From NCBI GenBank assembly GCA_036397475.1, contig DASWIV010000138.1, positions 1 through 18,577 of the forward strand: DNA of 18,577 bases. Direction: 5' to 3'. The translations under genes and the position numbers were made by a program. Positions within the stretch are counted from its first letter, which is position 1; every line of letters starts with the position of its first letter. This DNA is from DASWIV01 sp036397475. GTDB lineage: Bacteria > JAJVIF01 > JAPKYR01. Positions 6,121-12,855 of this stretch are shown here, in pieces. Under the pieces are notes generated by a model. The model was not told where the DNA came from, did not search any database, and was given only the letters and a program-made list of their open reading frames with translations.

Positions 6121-8715
6121 TTATCTCAGCAGCTGCAGGACCGTCTGGGGCAGCAGATTAGACTGCGCCAGTACCGCCGTACCGCTCTGCAGCAGGATCT
6201 GGTTTCTCGTGAAGGAAATCGTTTCCTCCGCGATATTCAGGTCCCTGATGCCGGATTCGGCGGCTGCGAGATTCTGATGCGCTACATCCAGGTTCCGGAT
6301 TGTCGACTCAAGCCGGTTCTGGATCGCACCTAGCTTACTTCTGAAACTTGCAACCTGATCGATAGCCGTATCAACCTGGGTGATCGCCCTCTCGGCAGAT
6401 TCCTGGCTGAACAGAAGGATGCTGTCGATTCCGATAGCTTTCGCGTCGAGCTGGCCGATCGCCAACTGCAGCGACTGTCCCTGGTTAGCGCCAATCTGAA
6501 AGGTCAACGCGTTCGGTACGATGTGTACGAACGTTGTGCCCGTGTAATTCGCGCTCACACTTACAATGGGACTGGTGTACGGATCCAGGTTGTAAGGAGC
6601 CTGTACCTGATCGGTCGTTCCATCAGGATCGAGTTTGAATCCCTGCGTTGTATCGAACCGAAGCTCGACACCTGCAAGAATTCCACGTAATACGCCTGTA
6701 TTACTCTCACCCTGTGCGACTAATGCTCCAGTTTCGATATTCACTACACTCACCTGGTAGTTGGCGACCGTAGTTTCCCGAATCTGGAACAGGCTGAGGG
6801 CGTTGATTGCCGACTCGCCACCTGAGAATACAATCTCCACACCGGGGACTGGACTCGTAATCGAGATTGTTCCCGATGCAGGACCGGTCAGGTTAAAATG
6901 CACGAGATCGGGATATTCGCCTCCCACAAGCGAATCTTCCAGGTTCAGATCCAGCGTACTTGACGGATTGGCGATAGCAAGTGAGATCTTGCCAACCAGG
7001 TCTTCAACAGTATCGGTCTTGTTGAGAATGACTGACGTTGTCCTGCCGAGGGGTACCGCGGCAAGGCCGATCTCGATGAAATCGCGTCCGTTGAATACAC
7101 CGTTCTCCTGGAACGCGGCAATCGACTGCAGCTGGGTGGTATTCTGTGCCTGCAGTACATTATTCGTGCTTGAGTGAATGATACCGGTTTCACCGGTCAC
7201 CAGGATAGCGTCGAAACTTATCCTCAGACCCTGGAATGAATCCAGGCTGAGATTGCCAGCTGTCCCGGCTTCAGCAATCGATATCGTGCTGGAAATGCTG
7301 CCCGTATCGAGGTTGGTCACCCGGTATGTCCTGTCGGAAAGCGCTGACACCCTGAAGGTGTAGTTGCCGGCCGGTGTGGACGTCTGGGTCACTGTTCCAT
7401 ACTGCTGGAGCTCATTCTGGCCAAGCTTGTTAAGGACAAGATCATCAGATCCGGTAGTGACATCACCGTTGAACCTGACCTCAAGTTCGCCGGTTGTGCC
7501 ATCACCAAGTACGTGAGGATCATTGCCCTGGACAGTTTCTACAACCCTGTTACCGTTCGCCGTAATAGCGACCGATGCCTGATCGTAGAATACGTCGCCG
7601 AAATTAGCGCTCGCGCCTGCGACACTGAACGCAGCAACGCTTAGATTCAGCTTGCTTCCGCTTGAATCGACATCCTCGAAATCAAGACCGGAAATAACGA
7701 CTGAAACACCAGCCGCTCCTGAAATCTCGAATCTTCCATCCGACGCGCCAAATGTGACGATACCGTCTGTGCCGGGAGCTGAGAACAACGCGTTTTCAGC
7801 CCATGTCGCGATACTTGCATAGGTCGTGCCGGCTGAAATTAACAGGGTTGAATCCACCGTAGCGCCATTCACATCGAAACCTGTCAGGTGGATCCTGTCG
7901 GTTCCAAGCGTGATTTCCTGCGCGTTCAGTGAATCGAAAATTGTGTCGGCTCCAACCGCGACCGATGTTCCTACAACACTGACTACCGCCGAGCCGAAGC
8001 TTACGAGCAGTCTTCCACCCGATGTCTGTGACTGGACTTCAAGCTGGTCCAGACCAATGTTTGAAGATCCGCCAGCGAAATCGGCGTGGTTGAGGTAGGT
8101 CACTTCGCCATTGATAATACCTACCCGGTCGGCTCCGGCAATCGTGTGAAAATGGTCGGTCTTGTAAACCGCCAGTGTCGGAGCTTCCAGCAGTGTGGTA
8201 TTGATGGTGAAGTTTCCGCCCTTACCAACGTCGCCGTTGATGATCAGACTCGTGTTCGACGGGTCGTCGACACTTGTCAGGGCGGCTGCCTGCCCGTTAA
8301 GCAGGGTCTTCGAGTTGAACTGGGTCGAGTTCGCGATCCTGTCGATCTCGCCAATCAGCTGATCGACTTCGCGCTGGATCTCTCCCCTGTCGTTCTGGGT
8401 CAGGATGCCGTTGGCAGCCTGAATTGCCAGCTCACGAATTCTCTGCAGGATGCCGTTAGTCTCAGACAGCGCTCCTTCAGCGGTCTGGATGAGACTGATT
8501 GCTTCCTGTGCGTTCTGGCTGGCTCGTTTCAAACCGCGGACCTGTGCACGTAGACGCTCGGAAATTGTTAGTCCCGCTGCGTCATCGGCGGCGCGGTTGA
8601 TTCTCAAACCGGTTGATAGTCTCTCGACGTTTTTCGAGAGCATCCGGCTTGTCTGCCCCAAACTGCGTAATGCGTTCAGAGCGATAATGTTCTGATTAAT
8701 CTGTAGAACACTCAT
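6121..8715 (-). CDS. Flagellin, giant form with about 600 residues of variable domain
   Basis: This is the filament subunit, exported through the flagellar type III system. The N-terminal D0/D1 region is canonical: INQNIIALNALRSL (6-19), RLSTGLRINRAADDAAGLTI (32-51), QDAISL-like helix (70-78) and EVDQLIGEIDRIANSTQFN (116-134). The C-terminal D1/D0 is equally clear: FQIGANQGQSLQLAI (739-753), the helix 770-830, and the terminal NLLPQTVLQLLR (853-864). Between them, about residues 145-740 form a Ser/Thr/Gly-rich beta domain with Flagellin_IN-like stretches and at least one internal repeat (464-502 and 653-688). Common flagellins are 270-550 residues, so this is large. Start and ribosome site are unambiguous: GGAGGAG five bases before ATG. 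The upstream leader is long. Many surface Ser/Thr residues and the nearby maf gene suggest glycosylation, which is an inference. A fliC or hag label is avoided because paralogues may exist elsewhere. Confidence 0.96.
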   Translation of the reverse strand: MSVLQINQNIIALNALRSLGQTSRMLSKNVERLSTGLRINRAADDAAGLTISERLRAQVRGLKRASQNAQEAISLIQTAEGALSETNGILQRIRELAIQAANGILTQNDRGEIQREVDQLIGEIDRIANSTQFNSKTLLNGQAAALTSVDDPSNTSLIINGDVGKGGNFTINTTLLEAPTLAVYKTDHFHTIAGADRVGIINGEVTYLNHADFAGGSSNIGLDQLEVQSQTSGGRLLVSFGSAVVSVVGTSVAVGADTIFDSLNAQEITLGTDRIHLTGFDVNGATVDSTLLISAGTTYASIATWAENALFSAPGTDGIVTFGASDGRFEISGAAGVSVVISGLDFEDVDSSGSKLNLSVAAFSVAGASANFGDVFYDQASVAITANGNRVVETVQGNDPHVLGDGTTGELEVRFNGDVTTGSDDLVLNKLGQNELQQYGTVTQTSTPAGNYTFRVSALSDRTYRVTNLDTGSISSTISIAEAGTAGNLSLDSFQGLRISFDAILVTGETGIIHSSTNNVLQAQNTTQLQSIAAFQENGVFNGRDFIEIGLAAVPLGRTTSVILNKTDTVEDLVGKISLAIANPSSTLDLNLEDSLVGGEYPDLVHFNLTGPASGTISITSPVPGVEIVFSGGESAINALSLFQIRETTVANYQVSVVNIETGALVAQGESNTGVLRGILAGVELRFDTTQGFKLDPDGTTDQVQAPYNLDPYTSPIVSVSANYTGTTFVHIVPNALTFQIGANQGQSLQLAIGQLDAKAIGIDSILLFSQESAERAITQVDTAIDQVASFRSKLGAIQNRLESTIRNLDVAHQNLAAAESGIRDLNIAEETISFTRNQILLQSGTAVLAQSNLLPQTVLQLLR
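6646..7362 (-). repeat. Diverged internal repeat in the flagellin variable domain
   Basis: Residues 452-503 and 652-690 share the pattern Y-x-V-(T/S)...N(L/I)-(D/E)TG, a loop, then (Q/A)G-(L/V)-x-(I/L)-x-FD. This suggests duplication of a beta module about 190-200 residues apart. Confidence 0.5.
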
Positions 8716-8717
8716 TA

Positions 8718-8735
8718 ATTCTCCTCCATGAGAAT
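8718..8735 (-). promoter_or_regulatory. Flagellin ribosome site inside a small hairpin
   Basis: ATTCTC and GAGAAT form a 6-bp stem around the loop ATGGAG on the minus strand. The flagellin Shine-Dalgarno GGAGGAG (8721-8727) is half in the loop and half in the 3' arm, five bases before the ATG. A fold here would partly mask it. Confidence 0.5.
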
Positions 8736-8843
8736 CTGAGTATTGTGATGAAAAGGAAGCGTTCCTTCGCCTCCTCCCCGGCGATTATTCGACCATGCCG
8801 GGTTTCTGCGCTAAAACGCAAAAATTCGCTCGCGAAGCGTTCG

Positions 8844-8870
8844 TTATCGCTCCACAAAGCGGATTTTCAT
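8844..8870 (-). CDS. Possible 8-codon leader peptide (MKIRFVER) upstream of flagellin
   Basis: The ATG is directly preceded by GGAGGAGGTGA (8871-8881). This contains AGGAGGTGA, a full match to the usual 16S rRNA 3' tail, and an additional GGAGG six bases from the ATG. The frame stops at TAA after eight codons, about 130 bases before the flagellin start. Just upstream, TCCTC-GAAG-GAGGA can fold over part of the Shine-Dalgarno. A leader peptide or ribosome standby site is an inference; the strength of the ribosome site is what is seen. Confidence 0.4.
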   Translation of the reverse strand: MKIRFVER

Positions 8871-9013
8871 TCACCTCCTCCTTCGAGGAACACCCCACGT
8901 GTTCGCTCCCTTCCAGGTTTTTTTCGTTTTGCCCCACCCGTAAAAGCGACAAAACGCATGTTTAATCGAAACCCATCGGTTCCTTATCGAATTTGTCGAC
9001 TGAAGTTGTGAAG

Positions 9014-9042
9014 ACTTTAGGCTAAAAATGGATTTTTTTCAA
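9014..9042 (-). promoter_or_regulatory. Candidate sigma-70-type promoter for flagellin
   Basis: On the minus strand TTGAAA (9037-9042) and TAAAGT (9014-9019) are separated by 17 bases within an A/T-rich stretch. That is five of six and four of six matches to the -35 and -10 consensus. It would give a leader of about 290 bases. Flagellin genes are commonly read by sigma-28, so this is tentative. Confidence 0.3.
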
Positions 9043-9121
9043 ATTTTTTCCCAATGTATAAATCACGGGTTAATAAAGAATCGGCTTTGCGTGAAACACC
9101 CGTTCATATTAAACTTCCCCC

Positions 9122-10051
9122 ATGCCTTCTGTCAGGATAGTGATAGTGGATTACGATGGCGCCGATGTTCTTCCCGCGTGCATAAATTCATTAATTGACA
9201 CCATCCCCGACGATGTTCCGGTTACCATTCTCGATAACTTCTCCCGATCTCCATCTAAAAACCTCATACCCCATGACCATAACTTTAGAATCCACGTCGA
9301 TCGGCGTCAGAAGAATACAGGCTACGCTGGCGCTTTACATTACTCATACGAAAATTTCGACGAGGATTTCCTGATCTTTGCAAACAATGATATCGAATTC
9401 CGTAAGGGATGGTACGAAAACCTCGTCAATATGGCAATGGAGAAATCCGCATGGGCTGTCAGCGCTACAATTTCTCATGTTGGTGATTCCGAACTGAAAA
9501 AAACCACAAACGCCAGCCTGAATCCACTCCTGTACCTGGTCTACGGCGTATTTAAAAATCGGACAACGGCTGTTTATCCATCAGGGGCATGCTTCCTCTT
9601 AAAAAACGATAAATCGCTTCCGTCATCTCCGGTAGACCCTGATTATTTCATGTACTACGAGGATGTCTACATCGGCTTTTTCCTGAGATCGCTCAATAAA
9701 CCGGTTATGCAATGTCCCGATTCGATTGTCGGGCATGTGGGAAGCCATTCGGTAAAAAAAGAGATTAGCGGTAAATTCGCTTTTTACCAGGAACGGAACC
9801 GCCTGCTCACGCAATTAATTTTTTACGATTTTCCAACCTTGCTGGCTTTTTCCCCGTATATCATCCTCGACTCCCTTCTCAAGATCCCAATATCCATCCA
9901 GAGAAAAAAGCCTTTACCCGATATCCTGTGGGCTCACTGGTGGATCCTATTCAACATCGGATGGGTACTGAGGAAGCGACGTAAACTCCAGAGCATTCCC
10001 GGCTTTAAGCCAAAACGAATTCTCACCTATCTCACCAGAAGACTGAAATGA
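9122..10051 (+). CDS. Family 2 glycosyltransferase (rhamnosyltransferase-like)
   Basis: It transfers a sugar from a nucleotide donor at the cytoplasmic face of the membrane. GT2 landmarks in order: strand RIVIVDYDG (5-13), ILDNFS (36-41), NTGYAGALH (65-73), the metal-binding region IFANNDIEF (85-93), PSGACFLLK (153-161), the ED motif in DYFMYYEDV (174-182), and FYQERNRL (221-228). The order and the YYED and RN motifs resemble the WbbL-like rhamnosyltransferase group. Residues 238-275 form a hydrophobic, membrane-associated tail. The length of 309 is typical. There is no Shine-Dalgarno before the ATG (the preceding bases are pyrimidine-rich), but the first strand requires this start or one very close to it. 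It is divergent from flagellin and first in a probable three-gene unit. The acceptor is unknown. Confidence 0.9.
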   Translation: MPSVRIVIVDYDGADVLPACINSLIDTIPDDVPVTILDNFSRSPSKNLIPHDHNFRIHVDRRQKNTGYAGALHYSYENFDEDFLIFANNDIEFRKGWYENLVNMAMEKSAWAVSATISHVGDSELKKTTNASLNPLLYLVYGVFKNRTTAVYPSGACFLLKNDKSLPSSPVDPDYFMYYEDVYIGFFLRSLNKPVMQCPDSIVGHVGSHSVKKEISGKFAFYQERNRLLTQLIFYDFPTLLAFSPYIILDSLLKIPISIQRKKPLPDILWAHWWILFNIGWVLRKRRKLQSIPGFKPKRILTYLTRRLK

Positions 10052-10074
10052 TTAAAGCCGCAAAAAATTACTAA
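10048..10074 (+). other. 8-codon frame linking the two glycosyltransferase genes
   Basis: ATG ATT AAA ... TAC TAA encodes MIKAAKNY. Its ATG overlaps the upstream TGA stop (ATGA) and its TAA overlaps the downstream ATG (TAATG). The downstream start has no Shine-Dalgarno, so this could be a termination-reinitiation relay. Confidence 0.35.
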
Positions 10075-11633
10075 TGAACAATTCCTCCCCAAAATCTGAC
10101 TTCCGGACTGAACTCTCAAATCAATGGGTTCTGCTCTTGATCGTTGGAATTGTTCTCGTTCTGAATTTTTCATTTACTCTTAGGGGTCCGCAACCTACAT
10201 GGGCGGATGAGGCGTTTACGCTACGGCTTGCGGCAACAGATTCGTGGACTGAATTCTGGCACGAGATAAAATTGGATGTCCACCCCCCGCTATATTTTGC
10301 CCTTGCGAAAATTGTCAGTGATGATGCTGGGGAATCAAGGGAATATTTGAAGTATTCACCACCCGGACCACGGGCACTGGCTTATATAATTTACTTCTCG
10401 CTGATCTGGTTCACACTGGCACTATGGAAAAAAAGGGTTTCAAACATTTATGAATTTTTAATGCCGGCTTTATTACTTGTCGGAAGCGCGCACCTGTCCC
10501 TGTTCGGACCGATGATGCGGTATTACTGCATTTCAGGCTTATTCGTTACCGTGGCTGCGCTATACCTTTTGCCGGAAACTGAGGGCCTTGACCAGGAAAA
10601 AACTAGAGGATGGTTACCACCTCATATTAAATATTCGATTTTCCTGCTTCTTGCATTTGCAGCCAATTACCTGACAATTGTAATTATCCCTGCTCATATC
10701 AGGATTTTGACCGGAAGGAAAAAGGAAGATTCCGGCCCATACCTGAAATCAATGGGTGGCGCGCTGGTACTGGCAATACCCCTGCTGGCTTTAGGTGCCT
10801 ATCAGACTGTCAGGAATATAGGATCAGTACCCGATATGATCAACCTGACTGCCGGATTTATCGCAAGAATTATTTATTCAGTTTACTCGTTTTCAATGGG
10901 AGAATTTATTCAGCCATGGATGTGGATCGCTTCAATTCCGGCTTCAATATCAATGCTGGTGTTATTTTACGCTGTATGGACCTGGCGAAAAACAGCGGCG
11001 TCCAGTCTGCTTTTCCACATTTTTGCGGTCAGCTTACTCCTGGGTGCGTTCATCGTATCGAGTCTGGGGATTGGGCTCGAATTCTCGCCATCGAGACTGT
11101 TTTTCCTCTGCCCGTTATTCCTTATATTGCTTGGGTACTCAGCATCACGCTCAATAACACAAAATAATGGCAAATACATCACAATAATTGCTCTTTCAAT
11201 ACTAATATTGTCTAATATTGTATCATCATACAATTATTCTAAACGTCAGGGCTTTATTCAGTCAACTTATATCATTCCATGGCAGCAGATCGCCGACGAT
11301 ATTGGCGTCCTGGAATCCCCTGGCCAATTAATCAATTTCAGCAGTCCAACTGTCGAACACTACATCTCAGTCGGTCCTGACTACTTTCAATCCTCAAGCA
11401 TTGATCCCATATCCACTAAATTTCCTGTATACGTGATTTTACTCCCCCAGACATTCACCAATACCTTTTTTAAGACCTATATAAGTACCATAGAAGAAGA
11501 ATACGAACTCGACCGTGAACTGAAGTATGTCGAAGAGGACGTAACATCCCTGCGCTTTAAATCGATGTTATTACGTCGGCAGGTAGAGCCGGTAAAGATG
11601 GTTCTGCAAATTTACACTCCTGCCGACAGGTGA
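10074..11633 (+). CDS. Polytopic GT-C glycosyltransferase (GT39/PMT_2-like)
   Basis: This is an integral membrane protein of 519 residues. The first membrane helix is at about 18-36. The following extracytoplasmic loop carries TWADEAFTLRLA (42-53), with the acidic pair D45-E46 characteristic of GT-C enzymes such as ArnT, PMT and the PMT_2 family, and DVHPPLYFALAKI (68-80), the usual H-P-P-L-Y partner motif. About eight to ten further hydrophobic helices run to near residue 390. A soluble C-terminal domain (about 395-519) follows. Such enzymes use polyprenyl-phosphate sugars and glycosylate lipid, glycan or protein on the periplasmic side. The start lacks a Shine-Dalgarno and is linked to the preceding gene by a short frame. 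The stop overlaps a GTG of the next frame. The substrate is unknown; cooperation with the neighbouring GT2 is likely. Confidence 0.85.
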   Translation: MNNSSPKSDFRTELSNQWVLLLIVGIVLVLNFSFTLRGPQPTWADEAFTLRLAATDSWTEFWHEIKLDVHPPLYFALAKIVSDDAGESREYLKYSPPGPRALAYIIYFSLIWFTLALWKKRVSNIYEFLMPALLLVGSAHLSLFGPMMRYYCISGLFVTVAALYLLPETEGLDQEKTRGWLPPHIKYSIFLLLAFAANYLTIVIIPAHIRILTGRKKEDSGPYLKSMGGALVLAIPLLALGAYQTVRNIGSVPDMINLTAGFIARIIYSVYSFSMGEFIQPWMWIASIPASISMLVLFYAVWTWRKTAASSLLFHIFAVSLLLGAFIVSSLGIGLEFSPSRLFFLCPLFLILLGYSASRSITQNNGKYITIIALSILILSNIVSSYNYSKRQGFIQSTYIIPWQQIADDIGVLESPGQLINFSSPTVEHYISVGPDYFQSSSIDPISTKFPVYVILLPQTFTNTFFKTYISTIEEEYELDRELKYVEEDVTSLRFKSMLLRRQVEPVKMVLQIYTPADR

Positions 11634-11638
11634 GTTTC

Positions 11639-12211
11639 ATGCGGCGTGAAGACAATCTGCTCGCATTCCTCGTTCACACGAGTATTCTGCTCGCGATTTC
11701 GCTTGTCGCGATGAACACTTCATGCGCGCAGGAAGAACCCCCCCCTCCACCAGAGCCTGATCCGGTTGAAACTTTCTTCGAAGAAATCCAGGCAGGCCTC
11801 GATTCTATCGCCGCGGAGACGGTTATGATAATCGGTGTGGAAGATTCAATTGGTGCGGGTACGGACCTACAACGCCAGATTTTCCAGGAAATCCAGAGCC
11901 GCCTTTACGAGCTTGAAAGTATAACGATCCTCGAGTACGAGGATCCCGAGCTTGGATCAAAATTTGAAGAACTTGGAATCAATCCCGCTGAGAAAATTTC
12001 CCCCGACAAAGCCGCTGACCTCGCGGATGTCCTGAAAACGGACGCAATGCTGTACGCCTCGATTGAAAGCACTGTCCCGGATGTTCACTTCAAGATTTAT
12101 TCAGGAGAAACAGGCGCTGTCGTTTTCGCCGACACGCTTCAGGGATGGGTTCTGCCGGTGACATCCTCCGGACCCGATGAGTTTGACCTTGACCTCGGCA
12201 CCATTGAGTAA
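11639..12211 (+). CDS. Exported protein with a CsgG/LpoB/FlgO-like domain
   Basis: I do not recognise an exact family. The start is taken as the ATG at 11639 because AGGTGA lies five bases upstream. A GTG at 11630, overlapping the previous stop, is open in frame but has no ribosome site. The 190-residue product begins with a signal peptide (hydrophobic stretch about 8-26) ending near SCAQ. The cysteine is not in a standard lipobox (NTSC), so cleavage after Ala is as likely as lipidation. A Pro/Glu linker (EEPPPPPEPDPVE) follows. The rest has the strand-helix-strand pattern VMIIGVEDS, a long helix, ITILEYED, a helix with DKAADLADVLKTDAMLYASI, HFKIYSGETGAVVFADTL. This resembles CsgG, LpoB or FlgO proteins, which are periplasmic or outer-membrane associated. 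The pattern match is by eye only. It ends one base before the convergent neighbour. Confidence 0.7.
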   Translation: MRREDNLLAFLVHTSILLAISLVAMNTSCAQEEPPPPPEPDPVETFFEEIQAGLDSIAAETVMIIGVEDSIGAGTDLQRQIFQEIQSRLYELESITILEYEDPELGSKFEELGINPAEKISPDKAADLADVLKTDAMLYASIESTVPDVHFKIYSGETGAVVFADTLQGWVLPVTSSGPDEFDLDLGTIE

Positions 12212-12212
12212 T

Positions 12213-12590
12213 TCAGATAATTTCCTCGACCGCCCACATGTCATTGACGTAAATCCCCCCCACCTTCACCGGGAATCCCCATCCACGGATAATTTCCACA
12301 CTCTTATGGATCTGCACTATCTGATCTTCCCTGGGAAATGGATTCCCTGCGCAGTCGTGATGCCCGGAGACAACTATATAATCCGATCCGTGGGCTTCCA
12401 CTGATATCTGAGCGTTATTTTTCAGATTTTCAGTGACCATCTGATCCTCTGAAAATAAATATTTCAACGGACCGGCTTCGGTTATCACGTCCACAAAGTC
12501 ATATCCCTTTCGGATTTTAAACCACATCTGGACTGGGTCTTTTATTCGTCCATCCATGCAACTGATCACTGTCGCGAATTTATTAGCCAT
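12213..12590 (-). CDS. Beta-carbonic-anhydrase-like protein (CMDGR type)
   Basis: The 125-residue chain has the metal site of beta-class carbonic anhydrases: C11 in VISCMDGR, with D13 and R15 as the usual Asp-Arg pair, and H77 and C80 in SGHHDCAGNP. The fold pattern fits the small carbonic-anhydrase-like family with CMDGR and HHDCAGNP motifs (Pfam Pro_CA_2, named from memory). The short length, about half a typical beta-carbonic anhydrase, also fits. Members are mostly uncharacterised, so carbon dioxide hydration is not assured. The ATG start has a GGGGG stretch about six bases upstream. It lies 19 bases after the small membrane protein gene and ends tail to tail with the plus-strand gene with one base between. 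No terminator is visible there. Confidence 0.8.
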   Translation of the reverse strand: MANKFATVISCMDGRIKDPVQMWFKIRKGYDFVDVITEAGPLKYLFSEDQMVTENLKNNAQISVEAHGSDYIVVSGHHDCAGNPFPREDQIVQIHKSVEIIRGWGFPVKVGGIYVNDMWAVEEII

Positions 12591-12609
12591 AAGCAGCCCC
12601 CGTTTGATA

Positions 12610-12804
12610 TTATAATTTATCCGGACCCTTCCCCGGTCTCTGTGCGATTCTTCCTATTATCCAGTATATAAACATTATCGGTATCATTATGGAGCCTGCA
12701 GTAATTATGGTGATTTTTCCCTGATCGAACAAATACCATGTTCCAAAGAAAATCAGGATAAAGGGCATATCGAACCATCCTATTTGCCACCATTTGTTCT
12801 TCAA
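12610..12804 (-). CDS. Small two-helix membrane protein
   Basis: This is a 64-residue protein with two hydrophobic segments (about 12-26 and 32-51) and a basic tail (GRIAQRPGKGPDKL). It starts at TTG (12804-12802), supported by AAGGAG with six bases to the start. A frame beginning at an upstream ATG (12820) is out of register and has no hydrophobic logic. The gene sits 51 bases after gatD and 19 bases before the carbonic-anhydrase-like gene, on the same strand. I do not recognise a family, and its role is unknown. Confidence 0.65.
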   Translation of the reverse strand: MKNKWWQIGWFDMPFILIFFGTWYLFDQGKITIITAGSIMIPIMFIYWIIGRIAQRPGKGPDKL

Positions 12805-12855
12805 CTCCCACTCCTTGCATTTTCTTTGTCCAGACTCACCTTTGGTCTTCCGTTC

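Larger units (their letters stand above)
8716..9013 (-). promoter_or_regulatory. Long structured flagellin leader
   Basis: This stretch has no gene on either strand that I can support. Read on the minus strand, it contains GGAGGAG or GGAGGAGG three times (near 8872, 8768 and 8721), only the last serving flagellin. It also carries a GAACAC/GTGTTC hairpin (8888-8904), an 8-codon frame behind a perfect Shine-Dalgarno, a CCCGGC/GCCGGG hairpin (8777-8802), and a GAAGGAA/TTCCTTT stem (about 8753-8769). The density of structure suggests post-transcriptional control of flagellin. I could not find a convincing sigma-28 (TAAA-N15-GCCGATAA) or sigma-54 (GG/GC) site in 8716-9121. Confidence 0.5.

Noticed and set aside
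8844..8870. CGATAA near 8844 as a sigma-28 -10 element
   Set aside because: Only six of eight positions match and no TAAA-type -35 is found at the right distance.
8745..9011. 88-codon plus-strand frame in the flagellin leader
   Set aside because: The product is Arg/Ser/Pro-rich with no domain, has no ribosome site and lies over structured leader RNA on the other strand.
8976..9019. TAAAGTCT and TTCGATAA on the minus strand as a sigma-28 promoter
   Set aside because: Each half resembles the consensus, but they are 20 bases apart instead of about 11.
11630..11638. GTG start at 11630 for the CsgG-like protein
   Set aside because: It has no ribosome site, whereas the ATG at 11639 has AGGTGA five bases upstream. 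It adds only three residues.
12617..12820. Alternative 67-codon minus-strand frame over the small membrane protein
   Set aside because: It is out of register with the hydrophobic two-helix frame and lacks a convincing protein pattern.
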